From contig NZ_CP118962.1 of assembly GCF_029024925.1 (NCBI RefSeq), forward strand, positions 2,748,501 through 2,812,500: a stretch of DNA of 64,000 nt. The letters are read 5' to 3'. The notes beneath the pieces are model-generated. The model did no database searches, had not been told where the DNA came from, and was given only the letters and a program-made list of their open reading frames with translations. Of the stretch, positions 52,447 through 61,379 are shown one piece after another (the first letter of the stretch is position 1; each line of letters starts with the position of its first letter). The position numbers were made by a program, and so were the translations under genes. Source of the stretch: Enterococcus faecalis (GTDB lineage Bacteria; Bacillota; Bacilli; Lactobacillales; Enterococcaceae).

Positions 52447-52500
52447 TCTCATTCCTCCTTAATTATTTTTTCAATTATAACGAAAAATCAGTCATAGGTC

Positions 52501-52517
52501 TTTTTCAAATTGAAAAA
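52501..52517. promoter_or_regulatory. Small dyad upstream of the permease operon
   Basis: TTTTTCAA, one base, TTGAAAAA forms perfect 8-bp arms just upstream of a TATAAT that lacks a good -35. It is a candidate activator site, possibly for the neighbouring PucR protein. Confidence 0.45.
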
Positions 52518-52554
52518 AATATCGAGGAAGTTTTGGCTTAAAATAAAAAATAGA

Positions 52555-52990
52555 CAAGAACCTGGGACAAAAATCACTTTGGATTTTTGTCCCAGGCTTA
52601 AAAATTGATAAACGGCGGAAACAGAGGCAACACTACGCGTTGCTTCGATCTCAACAACTTCTAAGATGTTTTCTCGACATGCGTCTCGTCACAGTACAGC
52701 CTTCAAAAGAGCTACAGCTCTAAGAGTTGAAGGGCCTTCGGAAATAAGCCGAAATTGTTGAGAATCACGAAGAACGTAGTGATTCGATGATGAACAATAC
52801 CTACTTGGTCTCCAAAAATTAAAGAACACCGGGTAGGTATCATGCAACATCAACTCGTACCTCGTTGTGTTTTATGACAATTTTCGGAAATTCCTTCTTA
52901 TTGCTGAGAAACACTATTTGCAAAGCAAATAGATGTTGAACAGTACCTACTTGGTTCTCGGAGTTAAACACTTCTGTCCCGACCTCTGTC
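52555..52990 (+). repeat. Modular intergenic hairpin repeat (copy 5, long form)
   Basis: It contains all modules: the terminator hairpin (CCTGGGACAAAAATCAC...GTCCCAGG), GATAAACGGCGG, the GACATGCGTCTCGTCA block, AGCTACAGCTCTAAGAGTTG, TTCGGAAATAAGCCGAA, the ATCACGAAGAACGTAGTGAT hairpin, the GGTAGGT arms, the CTATTTGCAAAGCAAATAG hairpin, and the end TTCTGTCCCGACCTC. It is nearly identical to copy 4 apart from one extra block. Confidence 0.9.
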
Positions 52991-52998
52991 TGCTTTTT

Positions 52999-54561
52999 TC
53001 ATTCATTCGTGACCAAGCGATATAAGATCATCGCCAAATAGACTTCATAGGCTTCGGCGGCGTTGGTCATATCATAGCCGAGCGCTTCATTAATTTTACT
53101 GATACGATATTTGACCGTATTTTTATGAACAAATAGGCGTTCGCCGCATTCTTTAAAATCACTACTTGCATCTAGTAAAAACGTTCCTAATGTCATTAAC
53201 TGCTCTGATTCTTTTAAGAGAGGTTGGATAACTGCTAAGCGTTGTTGGATTGCTTCTTCTCCTGCTTGGAGACACGTCATCATTTGTTGAACTGTACGAA
53301 TTTCCGCGATTGATAACACTTTTCTTTGTGGATAGACGCGCTTTAAAAACGGCGCGACTTGATTAGCGGTTTGGTAGCTGACACGCACTTCAGTCGTGTT
53401 ACGAACTTTCGGACAAAGGATGATTTCACCTAAATAGTCCTGATAGTCTGTGGCTTGCAAGTATTCTTTACTAATCGTGGCTTCAGGCTGTTTGTGTAAA
53501 TAATTACCTAAGAGAACAATCAGGTAATTTTCTGTTTGCTGGACAATCGTTGTTTGGTAATAGTAACGTAGGAAATCTTTCAAATCTTGCTGAATAGCGT
53601 GGATTTCTTGTCCTTGTTGCCAAATAGGCAAAAGCCACATCGTTTCGACAGAAGAAATATCAATCATTAATTTTTTGGCTAATTGGTACATCTTATCACT
53701 TTCATCGTTAATGATTGCTTGGACTAAGGCATACTCACTGACTTCGTCATAGTTTTTCCCCCATAAATTCAGAGCCATCTGAACGACTTCCACCGCTTGA
53801 TTCATCTCAAAAGAGGTTAACTGCTCTTCTTCTCGAATGAAGTAAAGCTTCAATGTTTGTCCATCTTTCTGAGGAAGTTTTTGCGAGGTAATGAAGTAGG
53901 TCGTTTCTCCCAGCGCTACTTTCTCTTGTGATTGATAAAGTAACTTGGTTAAGGGTAATTTCGTGCTTCGCGGCCAATTGATGGTGCTGATGATTTCATT
54001 GGTATATGTGGTTAACGCAATGTTGACTTTTAAAAAATCGGATAGGATTTTCAAGGTCATTTCCACACTGCGGTTTTGTTCAGGCAAAAGGGAAACTTTT
54101 TCCAAGAGGTCCGTTGCAAAAGAAGCCATTTTATTTTTATTGACTAACAATTTCATGACTTCATAAATGACTTCGTTGTAGCGTAATGTGGGATCATTTT
54201 TAGGCATTTGGATTAAAATAAAACCTAAAGAATCCGCTAATTGAATCACTTCCTCTGCAACTTTCGGTACGATAATCCCAACGTAGTACAAGATTAGGCC
54301 TACTTCGCCTAATTCATGGAGATGCCGAATCGTTTCACATTGCTTCACCACATCATGACGAATGGCACAAAATGAACCAATCAAAATTTCGCCAGCATGG
54401 TATTCATTTGTTTTGTGAAGTTTTTCCGAAAACAAAGACATATCAGAGACTTCTAAAAAAGAAAGAGAAGCAACAGATGTGTCCAATTGGTTTTTACCAG
54501 AAAGTACCGTCGCTTCTCGCAAAGACGGTAATTTTAATAAATCATTCACGCGGACACTCAT
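52999..54561 (-). CDS. PucR-family transcriptional regulator
   Basis: A 520-aa regulator of the PucR group. The N-terminal PucR-like domain (residues 1-125) starts with MSVRVNDLLKLPSLREATVLSG, followed by a GGDEF-like middle. The C-terminal HTH_30 contains FVHKNTVKYRISKINEALGYD. PucR proteins control purine, allantoin and related catabolism, so the adjacent NCS1/DUF917/HyuA operon is the likely target. It is transcribed in the same direction, separated by repeat copy 5. Confidence 0.88.
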   Translation of the reverse strand: MSVRVNDLLKLPSLREATVLSGKNQLDTSVASLSFLEVSDMSLFSEKLHKTNEYHAGEILIGSFCAIRHDVVKQCETIRHLHELGEVGLILYYVGIIVPKVAEEVIQLADSLGFILIQMPKNDPTLRYNEVIYEVMKLLVNKNKMASFATDLLEKVSLLPEQNRSVEMTLKILSDFLKVNIALTTYTNEIISTINWPRSTKLPLTKLLYQSQEKVALGETTYFITSQKLPQKDGQTLKLYFIREEEQLTSFEMNQAVEVVQMALNLWGKNYDEVSEYALVQAIINDESDKMYQLAKKLMIDISSVETMWLLPIWQQGQEIHAIQQDLKDFLRYYYQTTIVQQTENYLIVLLGNYLHKQPEATISKEYLQATDYQDYLGEIILCPKVRNTTEVRVSYQTANQVAPFLKRVYPQRKVLSIAEIRTVQQMMTCLQAGEEAIQQRLAVIQPLLKESEQLMTLGTFLLDASSDFKECGERLFVHKNTVKYRISKINEALGYDMTNAAEAYEVYLAMILYRLVTNE

Positions 54562-54584
54562 ATTTACTCCTCCTTTTGGCTGGT

Positions 54585-55832
54585 TTATTTTTTCTTACGA
54601 ATCATATCGCCGACTGCAACAGGTTGCGTCACTTCCATTGTTAATAACATCATGGGATTAGGTGCCCGATCGATCGCTTCACCGTCTTCATTATACATCT
54701 CTTTAACGGTTTGGTGGAAATGGGTAAACCCGGGACCATAAAATTCAATTTCATCGCCGACACTGAAAAGGTTCCGTTGACGAATCGTTGCGACTTGCGT
54801 CTTTTCGTTGTACGCAATCACTTCACCAACAAATTTATATTGTGGAATTTTACGACGTTCGCCGAATAATTGTTCATTTTCACTTGGTGTATTGTAATAA
54901 AAACCAGTTGCTAATTCACGTTGTGCTACTTTCCATAATTCATCAATCCACTCTTGTTGGCAGACATAGTTTTCAGGGTCTTCCATGTAAGAATCGACGG
55001 CTTTTTTATACACATTAGCGACTGTCGAAACATAGTGAATGGATTTCATGCGGCCTTCAATTTTAAAACTATCGACACCATTTTCAATTAATTCTGGAAT
55101 ATGTTCAATCATAGACATATCTACGGCGCTCATTGAAAACTCTTCTTCAACTTCCCCTTCGCTGGTTTTGCTCCGACGTTCTGTCCCAAAAGGCATATCA
55201 AATAACTCGTATTTCCAACGACAAGATTGAGAGCAACCGCCACGATTGGCATCCCGCATCGACATATGGTTGGATAAAGTACAACGTCCTGAATATGAAA
55301 TACACATTGCTCCATGAATAAAGGCTTCAATCTCAATGTCCGTATTTTCACGAATAGCTGCAACTTCCTCCATTGAAACTTCGCGCGCTAATACCACACG
55401 TTCTAAGCCTTCATTTTTCCAAAATTCTAATGTTTCATAGTTGGTTGCTGAAGCTTGTGTCGATAAATGGATAGGTAAACCTGGTGCTTCTGTCGCACAA
55501 ATTTCGATTAAAGCTGGATCGGAAACAATCACAGCTGAAATTCCGATGTCTCGCAATTCTCTGAAAAACGCTCCTGCCCCTTCCTGGTTTCCTTCATGAG
55601 TGACCATATTGGCAGCGACATAAACTTTCGCATTATGTTCGCGGGCAAAGGCTACGCCTTCCGCCATTTCTTCTGGCGTGAAATTTCCTGCGCGGCTACG
55701 CAGACCGTAGGCATTCCCTCCGATATAAACGGCATCGGCACCGTAACGAATTGCGACTTTTAGTTTTTCTAGCGTCCCGGCTGGAGCCAACACCTCGGGA
55801 CGCTTCAATGTTCGTTCTGTCATTACTTTCAT
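54585..55832 (-). CDS. U32 peptidase-family protein, TrhP/YrrO-like
   Basis: A 415-aa member of the U32 family: an N-terminal TIM-barrel part (PEVLAPAGTLEKLKVAI, GADAVYIGG), then Cys-containing segments around MCISYSGRCTLSNHMS and GGCSQSCRWKYEL that match a predicted Fe-S cluster site. A C-terminal beta-barrel (PQYKFVGEV onward) follows. Bacillus relatives (TrhP1/TrhP2) act in 5-hydroxyuridine formation at tRNA wobble positions rather than proteolysis. It lies 27 bp after its paralogue. Confidence 0.85.
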   Translation of the reverse strand: MKVMTERTLKRPEVLAPAGTLEKLKVAIRYGADAVYIGGNAYGLRSRAGNFTPEEMAEGVAFAREHNAKVYVAANMVTHEGNQEGAGAFFRELRDIGISAVIVSDPALIEICATEAPGLPIHLSTQASATNYETLEFWKNEGLERVVLAREVSMEEVAAIRENTDIEIEAFIHGAMCISYSGRCTLSNHMSMRDANRGGCSQSCRWKYELFDMPFGTERRSKTSEGEVEEEFSMSAVDMSMIEHIPELIENGVDSFKIEGRMKSIHYVSTVANVYKKAVDSYMEDPENYVCQQEWIDELWKVAQRELATGFYYNTPSENEQLFGERRKIPQYKFVGEVIAYNEKTQVATIRQRNLFSVGDEIEFYGPGFTHFHQTVKEMYNEDGEAIDRAPNPMMLLTMEVTQPVAVGDMIRKKK

Positions 55833-55859
55833 GTTCTTCTTCCCCTTAAATGAATCAAT

Positions 55860-56780
55860 TTATTTTATTGCGTCGGCACTTAAATCAAAGAAACCATTAT
55901 CTAAGCCACGACCTGTTGGATGTAATTTTTCAATTTCAGCTGTTGCATGAGCTGCTTGATCTTCTGACCAAGTTCCCGCTTCAAGTGCTGCTTTCGCTTC
56001 AGCAAATAAGCGAGCAATCGCGACAAAATTTTCACCTGGTGTGTAAAGGCCATCGAGCTTCCATGTGCGATAGTGATGGTCATACAAGTTTGTTAACTCA
56101 TTCATCAAGTTCACATCGTTATTGGCAAAAATATGCGTACCATGACTATCTTCATAAATGGAATAGTGGGTTTCTGGTTTTTTGGGTTCAGAAATAAACA
56201 GCCCTTCGTCTTTCGTAACCCCTTTGTCGTTCTTTGTGTAATTGTAGTAATTTTGAATTAATGGGCGTTTCGATTGATGAATACACGTCGCCCCATAGAC
56301 AAGAATTTCAGCTGGAACTGCTAAGTTTTCTTCCATTGCTACCATTTCTTCAAAAGGCACTTCCCGAGCTAGGACAGCTCCGATGGCTCCTCGTTTACTC
56401 CAAAAATTGATTTGACGTGAACTCGTTACCAAGGTTTCGCCATCATAAACGTAAGGAATTTCTAATCCATCTCGTTGCATAATAAACACAATCCCTGGAT
56501 CACCCAAAGTAATTTTATCGACGTTGATTTCTTTTAAAAATGTCAGATACTCTGGGACTAATTTCATTTTTTCAGGGTGCATAATGCCATTTACTGCAAC
56601 TAGCACTTGTTTGCCCATTTCATGTGCACGTTTCACAATCTCGCGTTGTTCATCTCGTGTAAAAGATACGGGCAAACGCAACCCGAATGTTTCTTCTCCA
56701 ATATATAATGTATCCACACCTGTTGCGAGTAATTCTACAGCCTGCTCAACAGATTCTGCAGTTGCAATCAGTTCAATCAT
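55860..56780 (-). CDS. U32 peptidase-family protein, TrhP/YrrN-like
   Basis: A 306-aa shorter paralogue of the downstream gene, with the same barrel pattern (GVDTLYIGEETFGLRLP, KQVLVAVNGIMH). It has only one matching Cys (GATCIHQSKR) and lacks the C-terminal barrel. By analogy with Bacillus YrrN/YrrO, the two probably work together in tRNA wobble uridine hydroxylation. It is the first gene of the pair. Confidence 0.83.
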   Translation of the reverse strand: MIELIATAESVEQAVELLATGVDTLYIGEETFGLRLPVSFTRDEQREIVKRAHEMGKQVLVAVNGIMHPEKMKLVPEYLTFLKEINVDKITLGDPGIVFIMQRDGLEIPYVYDGETLVTSSRQINFWSKRGAIGAVLAREVPFEEMVAMEENLAVPAEILVYGATCIHQSKRPLIQNYYNYTKNDKGVTKDEGLFISEPKKPETHYSIYEDSHGTHIFANNDVNLMNELTNLYDHHYRTWKLDGLYTPGENFVAIARLFAEAKAALEAGTWSEDQAAHATAEIEKLHPTGRGLDNGFFDLSADAIK

Positions 56781-56882
56781 AAATATAGCCTCCTTCTTTA
56801 TGACCGTTTAATAGTATCATACGTTCACAAACTTTAAAAGAGCCTATCTGTATTAAACGTACATTTTTCACAATGTTTCCGA

Positions 56883-56938
56883 AAAAAATTTTGGTAGAGA
56901 AGCGCCATCCGCTTACCTACCAAATGCTCTTTTTTTTA
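56883..56938. terminator. Terminator of the FUSC-like gene
   Basis: TTTGGTAG (56890-56897) pairs with CTACCAAA (56917-56924), with the inner AAGCG/CGCTT, followed by ATTTTTTT on the minus strand. Confidence 0.8.
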
Positions 56939-56961
56939 ATTACTGGTCATCTGTTCTTTGG

Positions 56962-57996
56962 TCACTCGTTCAAGTGGTATTTTCGTTCATAAAACGTTAC
57001 TACAATGGTGAATAGCCACGCTGCTGCTAAGCCTAGCAAGCTACCCAAAACAATCCCCAAAAAGCGGAATTGAATCAACGTTATCACGTACTGCTGACGA
57101 ACGAGCAATGAAAGCATCAGAGCCATAGGCGTTGTGAAAAATTGCGCCAATCCATAATTACGACGAATAAAATACTCAACGGTCACAAATAAGATCGTAA
57201 TCACGACAATCGATTCAAAAGTTGTCAAAGCTAAATTAAGCAGAAAAGCGGAAATAACCAATCCAATCGTTGTGCCAAAAATTCGCTGAATATTTCGCTG
57301 CTTAATCGCACGTAAATTGTCTCCTTGTAAAATGGATGCACAGGAAACGACTAACCAATACGGATTCTGTAAATGTAAACTTTCGCTGATATATACAGCA
57401 AAAAATAAGACAAAGCTATAATATATGCTATCTAATGGCGCTTCTGGATGCCGATAAATTCGTTCCCGTAATGATCGCTTAGCTAGCGGGGCACTGATTT
57501 CCTTCTCTGTAAAATGCAACACTAGTGCAAACAAAATGGAAAAGCCAATGCCTAATAACATACAGCCACTCATGAACGGAATTTTTGCTAACGGAATGCT
57601 CGTACTGGCACCCATCGCTGTCACCATCACACCAAAGAAGGCCCCTGGTTTTGAAATATCGTAGACTTCAAAGAAAAAGCGGCCACCAAAACCGACCAGT
57701 GCAACAACAATGGGAATAAGCCATGCAATATGGGTCGATAACATGCCTAACAAATTTCCTAAAAAAAGGTAACTACCGACCACAGATAAACGAGTCATTA
57801 ACTGTTTTAATGGTAACGGCTGATAATATAAAAAAGTAAAAATACCTAACGAGCCAAAGCTTGAAATCAATAATTGATGATTGATATAGCCCAAAAAAAG
57901 AATGCTGAACATAACCAAGCCAGCAAACACTAGTCGAAAAGGATTATCCTTTGGACGCTGATAATGTAGTAATTCTCGAAAAAAAGATTGTTCCAT
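56962..57996 (-). CDS. FUSC-like integral membrane protein
   Basis: A 344-aa protein with two sets of about five helices and a cytoplasmic loop between them (about 165-200, ERIYRHPEAPLDS), the layout of the FUSC/aromatic-acid exporter group. The second half contains VVSCASILQGDNLRAIKQRNIQRIFGTTIG, resembling the conserved FUSC segment with its Arg. Probably an efflux component for small acids; no membrane-fusion partner is nearby. Confidence 0.75.
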   Translation of the reverse strand: MEQSFFRELLHYQRPKDNPFRLVFAGLVMFSILFLGYINHQLLISSFGSLGIFTFLYYQPLPLKQLMTRLSVVGSYLFLGNLLGMLSTHIAWLIPIVVALVGFGGRFFFEVYDISKPGAFFGVMVTAMGASTSIPLAKIPFMSGCMLLGIGFSILFALVLHFTEKEISAPLAKRSLRERIYRHPEAPLDSIYYSFVLFFAVYISESLHLQNPYWLVVSCASILQGDNLRAIKQRNIQRIFGTTIGLVISAFLLNLALTTFESIVVITILFVTVEYFIRRNYGLAQFFTTPMALMLSLLVRQQYVITLIQFRFLGIVLGSLLGLAAAWLFTIVVTFYERKYHLNE

Positions 57997-58082
57997 TCCA
58001 TCACCCCTCCTTATTAACGTAGCACAGAAAAATCAATCTGGCAATTCTCAAAAAGAAATCGCCACTGGAAAATAGAAAAAGG

Positions 58083-58200
58083 AGCGTGGGACAGAAGCAA
58101 CCCCTTCGGAAATAAGCCGAAATTCTCCAAAAATTAAAGAACAATTTTCGGAAATTCCTTCTTATTTCTCGGAGTTAAACACTTCTGTCCCGACCTCCTT
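58083..58200 (+). repeat. Compact copy of the modular hairpin repeat (copy 6)
   Basis: Only 118 bp: GCGTGGGACAGAAGCAACCC, TTCGGAAATAAGCCGAA, TCTCCAAAAATTAAAGAACA, ATTTTCGGAAATTCCTTCTT, and CTTCTGTCCCGACCTCC. The outer GGGACAGAAG and CTTCTGTCCC are complementary, showing the whole element can fold on itself. It lies at the 3' side of clpC. Confidence 0.88.
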
Positions 58201-58210
58201 TGCATCTCAT

Positions 58211-60706
58211 CTATACAGTTTGTAATTCTTTCGCTTCTGTCTTTGGTGCTTTTGGTGCCCGCACATTTAACGTAATTTTGCCTTTGCTAGCGCCTAAAGT
58301 TACTTTATCCCCTAACTGAATTTGACCAGAAAGAAGGGCTTCACTTAAACGATCTTCCACTTCTTTTTGCAAGGCCCGACGAATTGGACGTGCGCCATAT
58401 TCTGGATCAAACCCGACTTTACCAATAACTTCAATTGCAGCTGGTGTGATTTTCACTTTAACCTCTTGTTCGGCCATCCGTTTCACGACAGATTGACTCA
58501 TAATTTTTACGATTTCATGAATTTCCTCTTGTTTCAAGGAATGGAATACAACCGTTTCATCAATTCGGTTTAAGAATTCTGGACGGAAGGCTTTTTTCAA
58601 TTCTTCCATGATTCGTTTTTGCATTAATTCATGATTTTTAGAAATGTCTTTCACATTGAAGCCGACATGTTTTTCTTCACGAATCGCTGTTGCTCCTAAG
58701 TTGGAGGTCATGATTAAAATCGTGTTACGGAAATCGACTTTTCGTCCTTTGGCATCCGTTAAATGGCCATCATCTAAGACTTGTAATAAAATATTAAAGA
58801 CATCTGGATGGGCTTTTTCTACTTCATCTAGCAAAATAACGGAATAAGGACGTTGACGAATTTTTTCAGTTAGTTGGCCGCCTTCTTCGTAGCCGACATA
58901 ACCTGGAGGAGAACCGATTAAACGGCTAGTACTGTATTTTTCCATAAACTCAGACATGTCCACGCGAATCAAAGCTTCTTCGCTGCCAAACATCGCTTCG
59001 GCTAAGGCTTTGGCAAGTTCCGTTTTCCCAACCCCTGTTGGCCCTAAGAACATGAAGGAACCAATCGGTCTTGCTGGGTCTTTCAAGCCACTACGCGCAC
59101 GACGGATAGCGCGTGAAACAGCTTCAACTGCTTCATTTTGGCCAACGACCCGTTGATGTAAAATGGTTTCTAATTCCATCAATCGTTCGCTTTCTTTCTT
59201 CTCTAGCTGCTGCAAAGGAACGCCTGTCCATTGTGAAACGACCCCAGCCACGTCTTCTTCTGTTACTTGTGTACTGTAACCAGACAGACTTTTTTCTTTC
59301 ACTGCAATCAATTCTTCTAGTTTTTCCATCACTTGTTTTTCTTTTTGACGAATCCGAGCGGCACTTTCAAATGATTGGTTTTGAATGGCCTCTTCTTTTT
59401 CCGTAATTAATTGAGAAATTTCGGTACGCAATTCATTAATTTCTGAAGGTTGATCTGCCTTATCTAAACGAACTTTTGCTGCAGATTCGTCCATTAAATC
59501 AATTGCTTTATCTGGTAATTGGCGGTCATTTAAATAGCGAATCGATAATTGAACCGCCGCATGTAGAGCTTCATCTGTAATTTCTACGCCATGATGGTTT
59601 TCATAGCGGGAACGCAAGCCTTTTAGAATTTCTTCTGCTTCTTCTGGGGTTGGTTCTGCTACTTGAATACGGGCAAAACGACGTTCCAAAGCGGCATCTT
59701 TTTCAATATATTTTTGGTATTCATCCAGAGTTGTCGCACCAATTGTTTGCAACTCGCCACGTGCTAAAGCAGGTTTTAAAATATTTGAAGCATCAATCGC
59801 CCCTTCTGCACCGCCAGCACCGATCAAGGTATGCAATTCGTCGATAAATAAAATGACTTGTCCATCTTGATAGATTTCATCGACAACTTTTTTCAAGCGA
59901 TCTTCGAACTCACCTCGATATTTGGTTCCAGCAACCAAGGCACCCATGTCTAGCATCATTAAACGTTTGCCTTGCATATCTTCAGGGACTTCCCGGTTGA
60001 CAATTTTCTGGGCTAAGCCTTCTGCTATCGCTGTTTTCCCAACACCTGGTTCACCGACTAAGACAGGATTGTTTTTGGTACGGCGACTCAAAATTTGGAT
60101 CAAACGACGGACTTCGGTCCCGCGACCAACTACTGGATCCAAGCTTTGTTCTCGTGCTAACTTGGTTAAATCTCTTGCTAAAGAATCCAATGTTGGCGTC
60201 CCTTGTGGCGCATTTTTACTTTGACCATTCCGACGACGTTGTGCGCCATTGGGTTCGGAAACGCCCATTTTTTTCAATAATAATTGACGCATTTTGGATA
60301 AGCTTAATCCTAAATTCACTAAAATTCTAGACGCTAAAATTTCTTCGTCTCTTAACAAGCCTAATAATAAATGCTCGGTACCAATCTTTTGAGCCCCTAA
60401 GCGCTTCGCTTCATCTCCAGCATAGGCAAAGATTTGTTTGGCTCTTGGTGAATAAGGTAAGTATAAGTTGTTATTTCCCATTGGACTTTGCATGGTGCCA
60501 TAGCCACTTAAATGCTCAATTTCTTCACGGATGTCTTCTGTGTCAGTATTCAATTGTCGTAATGTTTTTCCGGCAATCCCATTTGGTTCTAAAACGAGTG
60601 CTAATAATAAATGCTCAGAACCGACGGATTGGTGACGAAAATACTTCGCTTCTTCTTGGGCAATCGCCAGTACGGCTTTCGCACTTTCTGTAAATAGTTC
60701 ATCCAT
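58211..60706 (-). CDS. clpC: ATP-dependent Clp protease ATPase ClpC
   Basis: An 831-aa HSP100 unfoldase that feeds ClpP. Two Clp-N repeats fill residues 1-145, AAA-1 has GEPGVGKT, a middle coiled domain with a UVR motif contains [14 protein letters not shown], and AAA-2 has GPTGVGKT. The C-terminal domain ends in a basic tail. It follows ctsR by only 2 bp, with no mcsA or mcsB between them, unlike Bacillus and Staphylococcus. Confidence 0.96.
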   Translation of the reverse strand: MDELFTESAKAVLAIAQEEAKYFRHQSVGSEHLLLALVLEPNGIAGKTLRQLNTDTEDIREEIEHLSGYGTMQSPMGNNNLYLPYSPRAKQIFAYAGDEAKRLGAQKIGTEHLLLGLLRDEEILASRILVNLGLSLSKMRQLLLKKMGVSEPNGAQRRRNGQSKNAPQGTPTLDSLARDLTKLAREQSLDPVVGRGTEVRRLIQILSRRTKNNPVLVGEPGVGKTAIAEGLAQKIVNREVPEDMQGKRLMMLDMGALVAGTKYRGEFEDRLKKVVDEIYQDGQVILFIDELHTLIGAGGAEGAIDASNILKPALARGELQTIGATTLDEYQKYIEKDAALERRFARIQVAEPTPEEAEEILKGLRSRYENHHGVEITDEALHAAVQLSIRYLNDRQLPDKAIDLMDESAAKVRLDKADQPSEINELRTEISQLITEKEEAIQNQSFESAARIRQKEKQVMEKLEELIAVKEKSLSGYSTQVTEEDVAGVVSQWTGVPLQQLEKKESERLMELETILHQRVVGQNEAVEAVSRAIRRARSGLKDPARPIGSFMFLGPTGVGKTELAKALAEAMFGSEEALIRVDMSEFMEKYSTSRLIGSPPGYVGYEEGGQLTEKIRQRPYSVILLDEVEKAHPDVFNILLQVLDDGHLTDAKGRKVDFRNTILIMTSNLGATAIREEKHVGFNVKDISKNHELMQKRIMEELKKAFRPEFLNRIDETVVFHSLKQEEIHEIVKIMSQSVVKRMAEQEVKVKITPAAIEVIGKVGFDPEYGARPIRRALQKEVEDRLSEALLSGQIQLGDKVTLGASKGKITLNVRAPKAPKTEAKELQTV

Positions 60707-60708
60707 AG

Positions 60709-61176
60709 TTATTCCTCCTCATAGCTCAAGCGCTCTAAAAATGAACGCATTATTTGAGCTCTTAGAAAATCTTCGTGATTCCCCAGACCATTCAATGTGC
60801 TTTTACTTAAAGCAGCTAGCATTAAATTGCCTTCCTTTTTCGTAATCACTTCTTCTTCATACAATGTTTGAATAAATGTTAGCGCATCTTTTTCTGTTAA
60901 GGTTGCGCCAATCAATTGATCCATTTGTTTTAGTAATTGATCGTTATCTGAAATTTGTACTTTGACAATGCGAATATAGCCGCCTCCACCACGTTTACTT
61001 TCAACTGCGTAGCCTCGTTGGATGGTAAAACGTGTATTAATTACATAGTTAATTTGTGAAGGAACGCAATTAAATAAATTAGCCATTTCCGCCCGACGGA
61101 TTTCAATTTTATTACTTTCTTCTAAAATCTTTTTTAAATAAGCCTCGATTAAATCTGACGTATTTTGATTACTCAT
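60709..61176 (-). CDS. ctsR: Class III heat-shock repressor CtsR
   Basis: A 155-aa repressor of clp genes. The N-terminal winged HTH includes MANLFNCVPSQINYVINTRF, and the glycine-rich wing KRGGGGYIRI is the heat-sensing feature of the family. It is the first gene of ctsR-clpC and represses its own operon through the site at 61198-61214. Confidence 0.96.
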   Translation of the reverse strand: MSNQNTSDLIEAYLKKILEESNKIEIRRAEMANLFNCVPSQINYVINTRFTIQRGYAVESKRGGGGYIRIVKVQISDNDQLLKQMDQLIGATLTEKDALTFIQTLYEEEVITKKEGNLMLAALSKSTLNGLGNHEDFLRAQIMRSFLERLSYEEE

Positions 61177-61197
61177 AGTCTTCCATCCTTCTTCTCT

Positions 61198-61223
61198 CTT
61201 GACTAATATTGACCATTATTATA
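61198..61223 (-). promoter_or_regulatory. ctsR promoter -10 and CtsR operator
   Basis: The minus strand has TATAAT (61218-61223) immediately followed by GGTCAATATTAGTCAAG (61214-61198), close to the CtsR heptad repeat GGTCAAA-NAN-RGTCAAA. The operator covers the transcription start. The -35 is weak. Confidence 0.75.
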
Positions 61224-61277
61224 TCGAACTTTGCCTATTAAATAAAGAGGAACGCTTTGACTTTAATAAAAAAATGC

Positions 61278-61326
61278 AAAACAGGAGGAGCAACCTCAGT
61301 CAAACTGATTTAAGTTCCCCTCCTAA
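61278..61326 (-). terminator. Terminator of the C-S lyase gene
   Basis: AGGAGG and CCTCCT pair around an inner TCAGT/ACTGA hairpin, followed after a few bases by ATTTTTTT on the minus strand. Confidence 0.7.
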
Positions 61327-61379
61327 AATTGAAAATATGTTATTGAATCACAGGCAGACAATGGCTCCGCCTTAATGTC

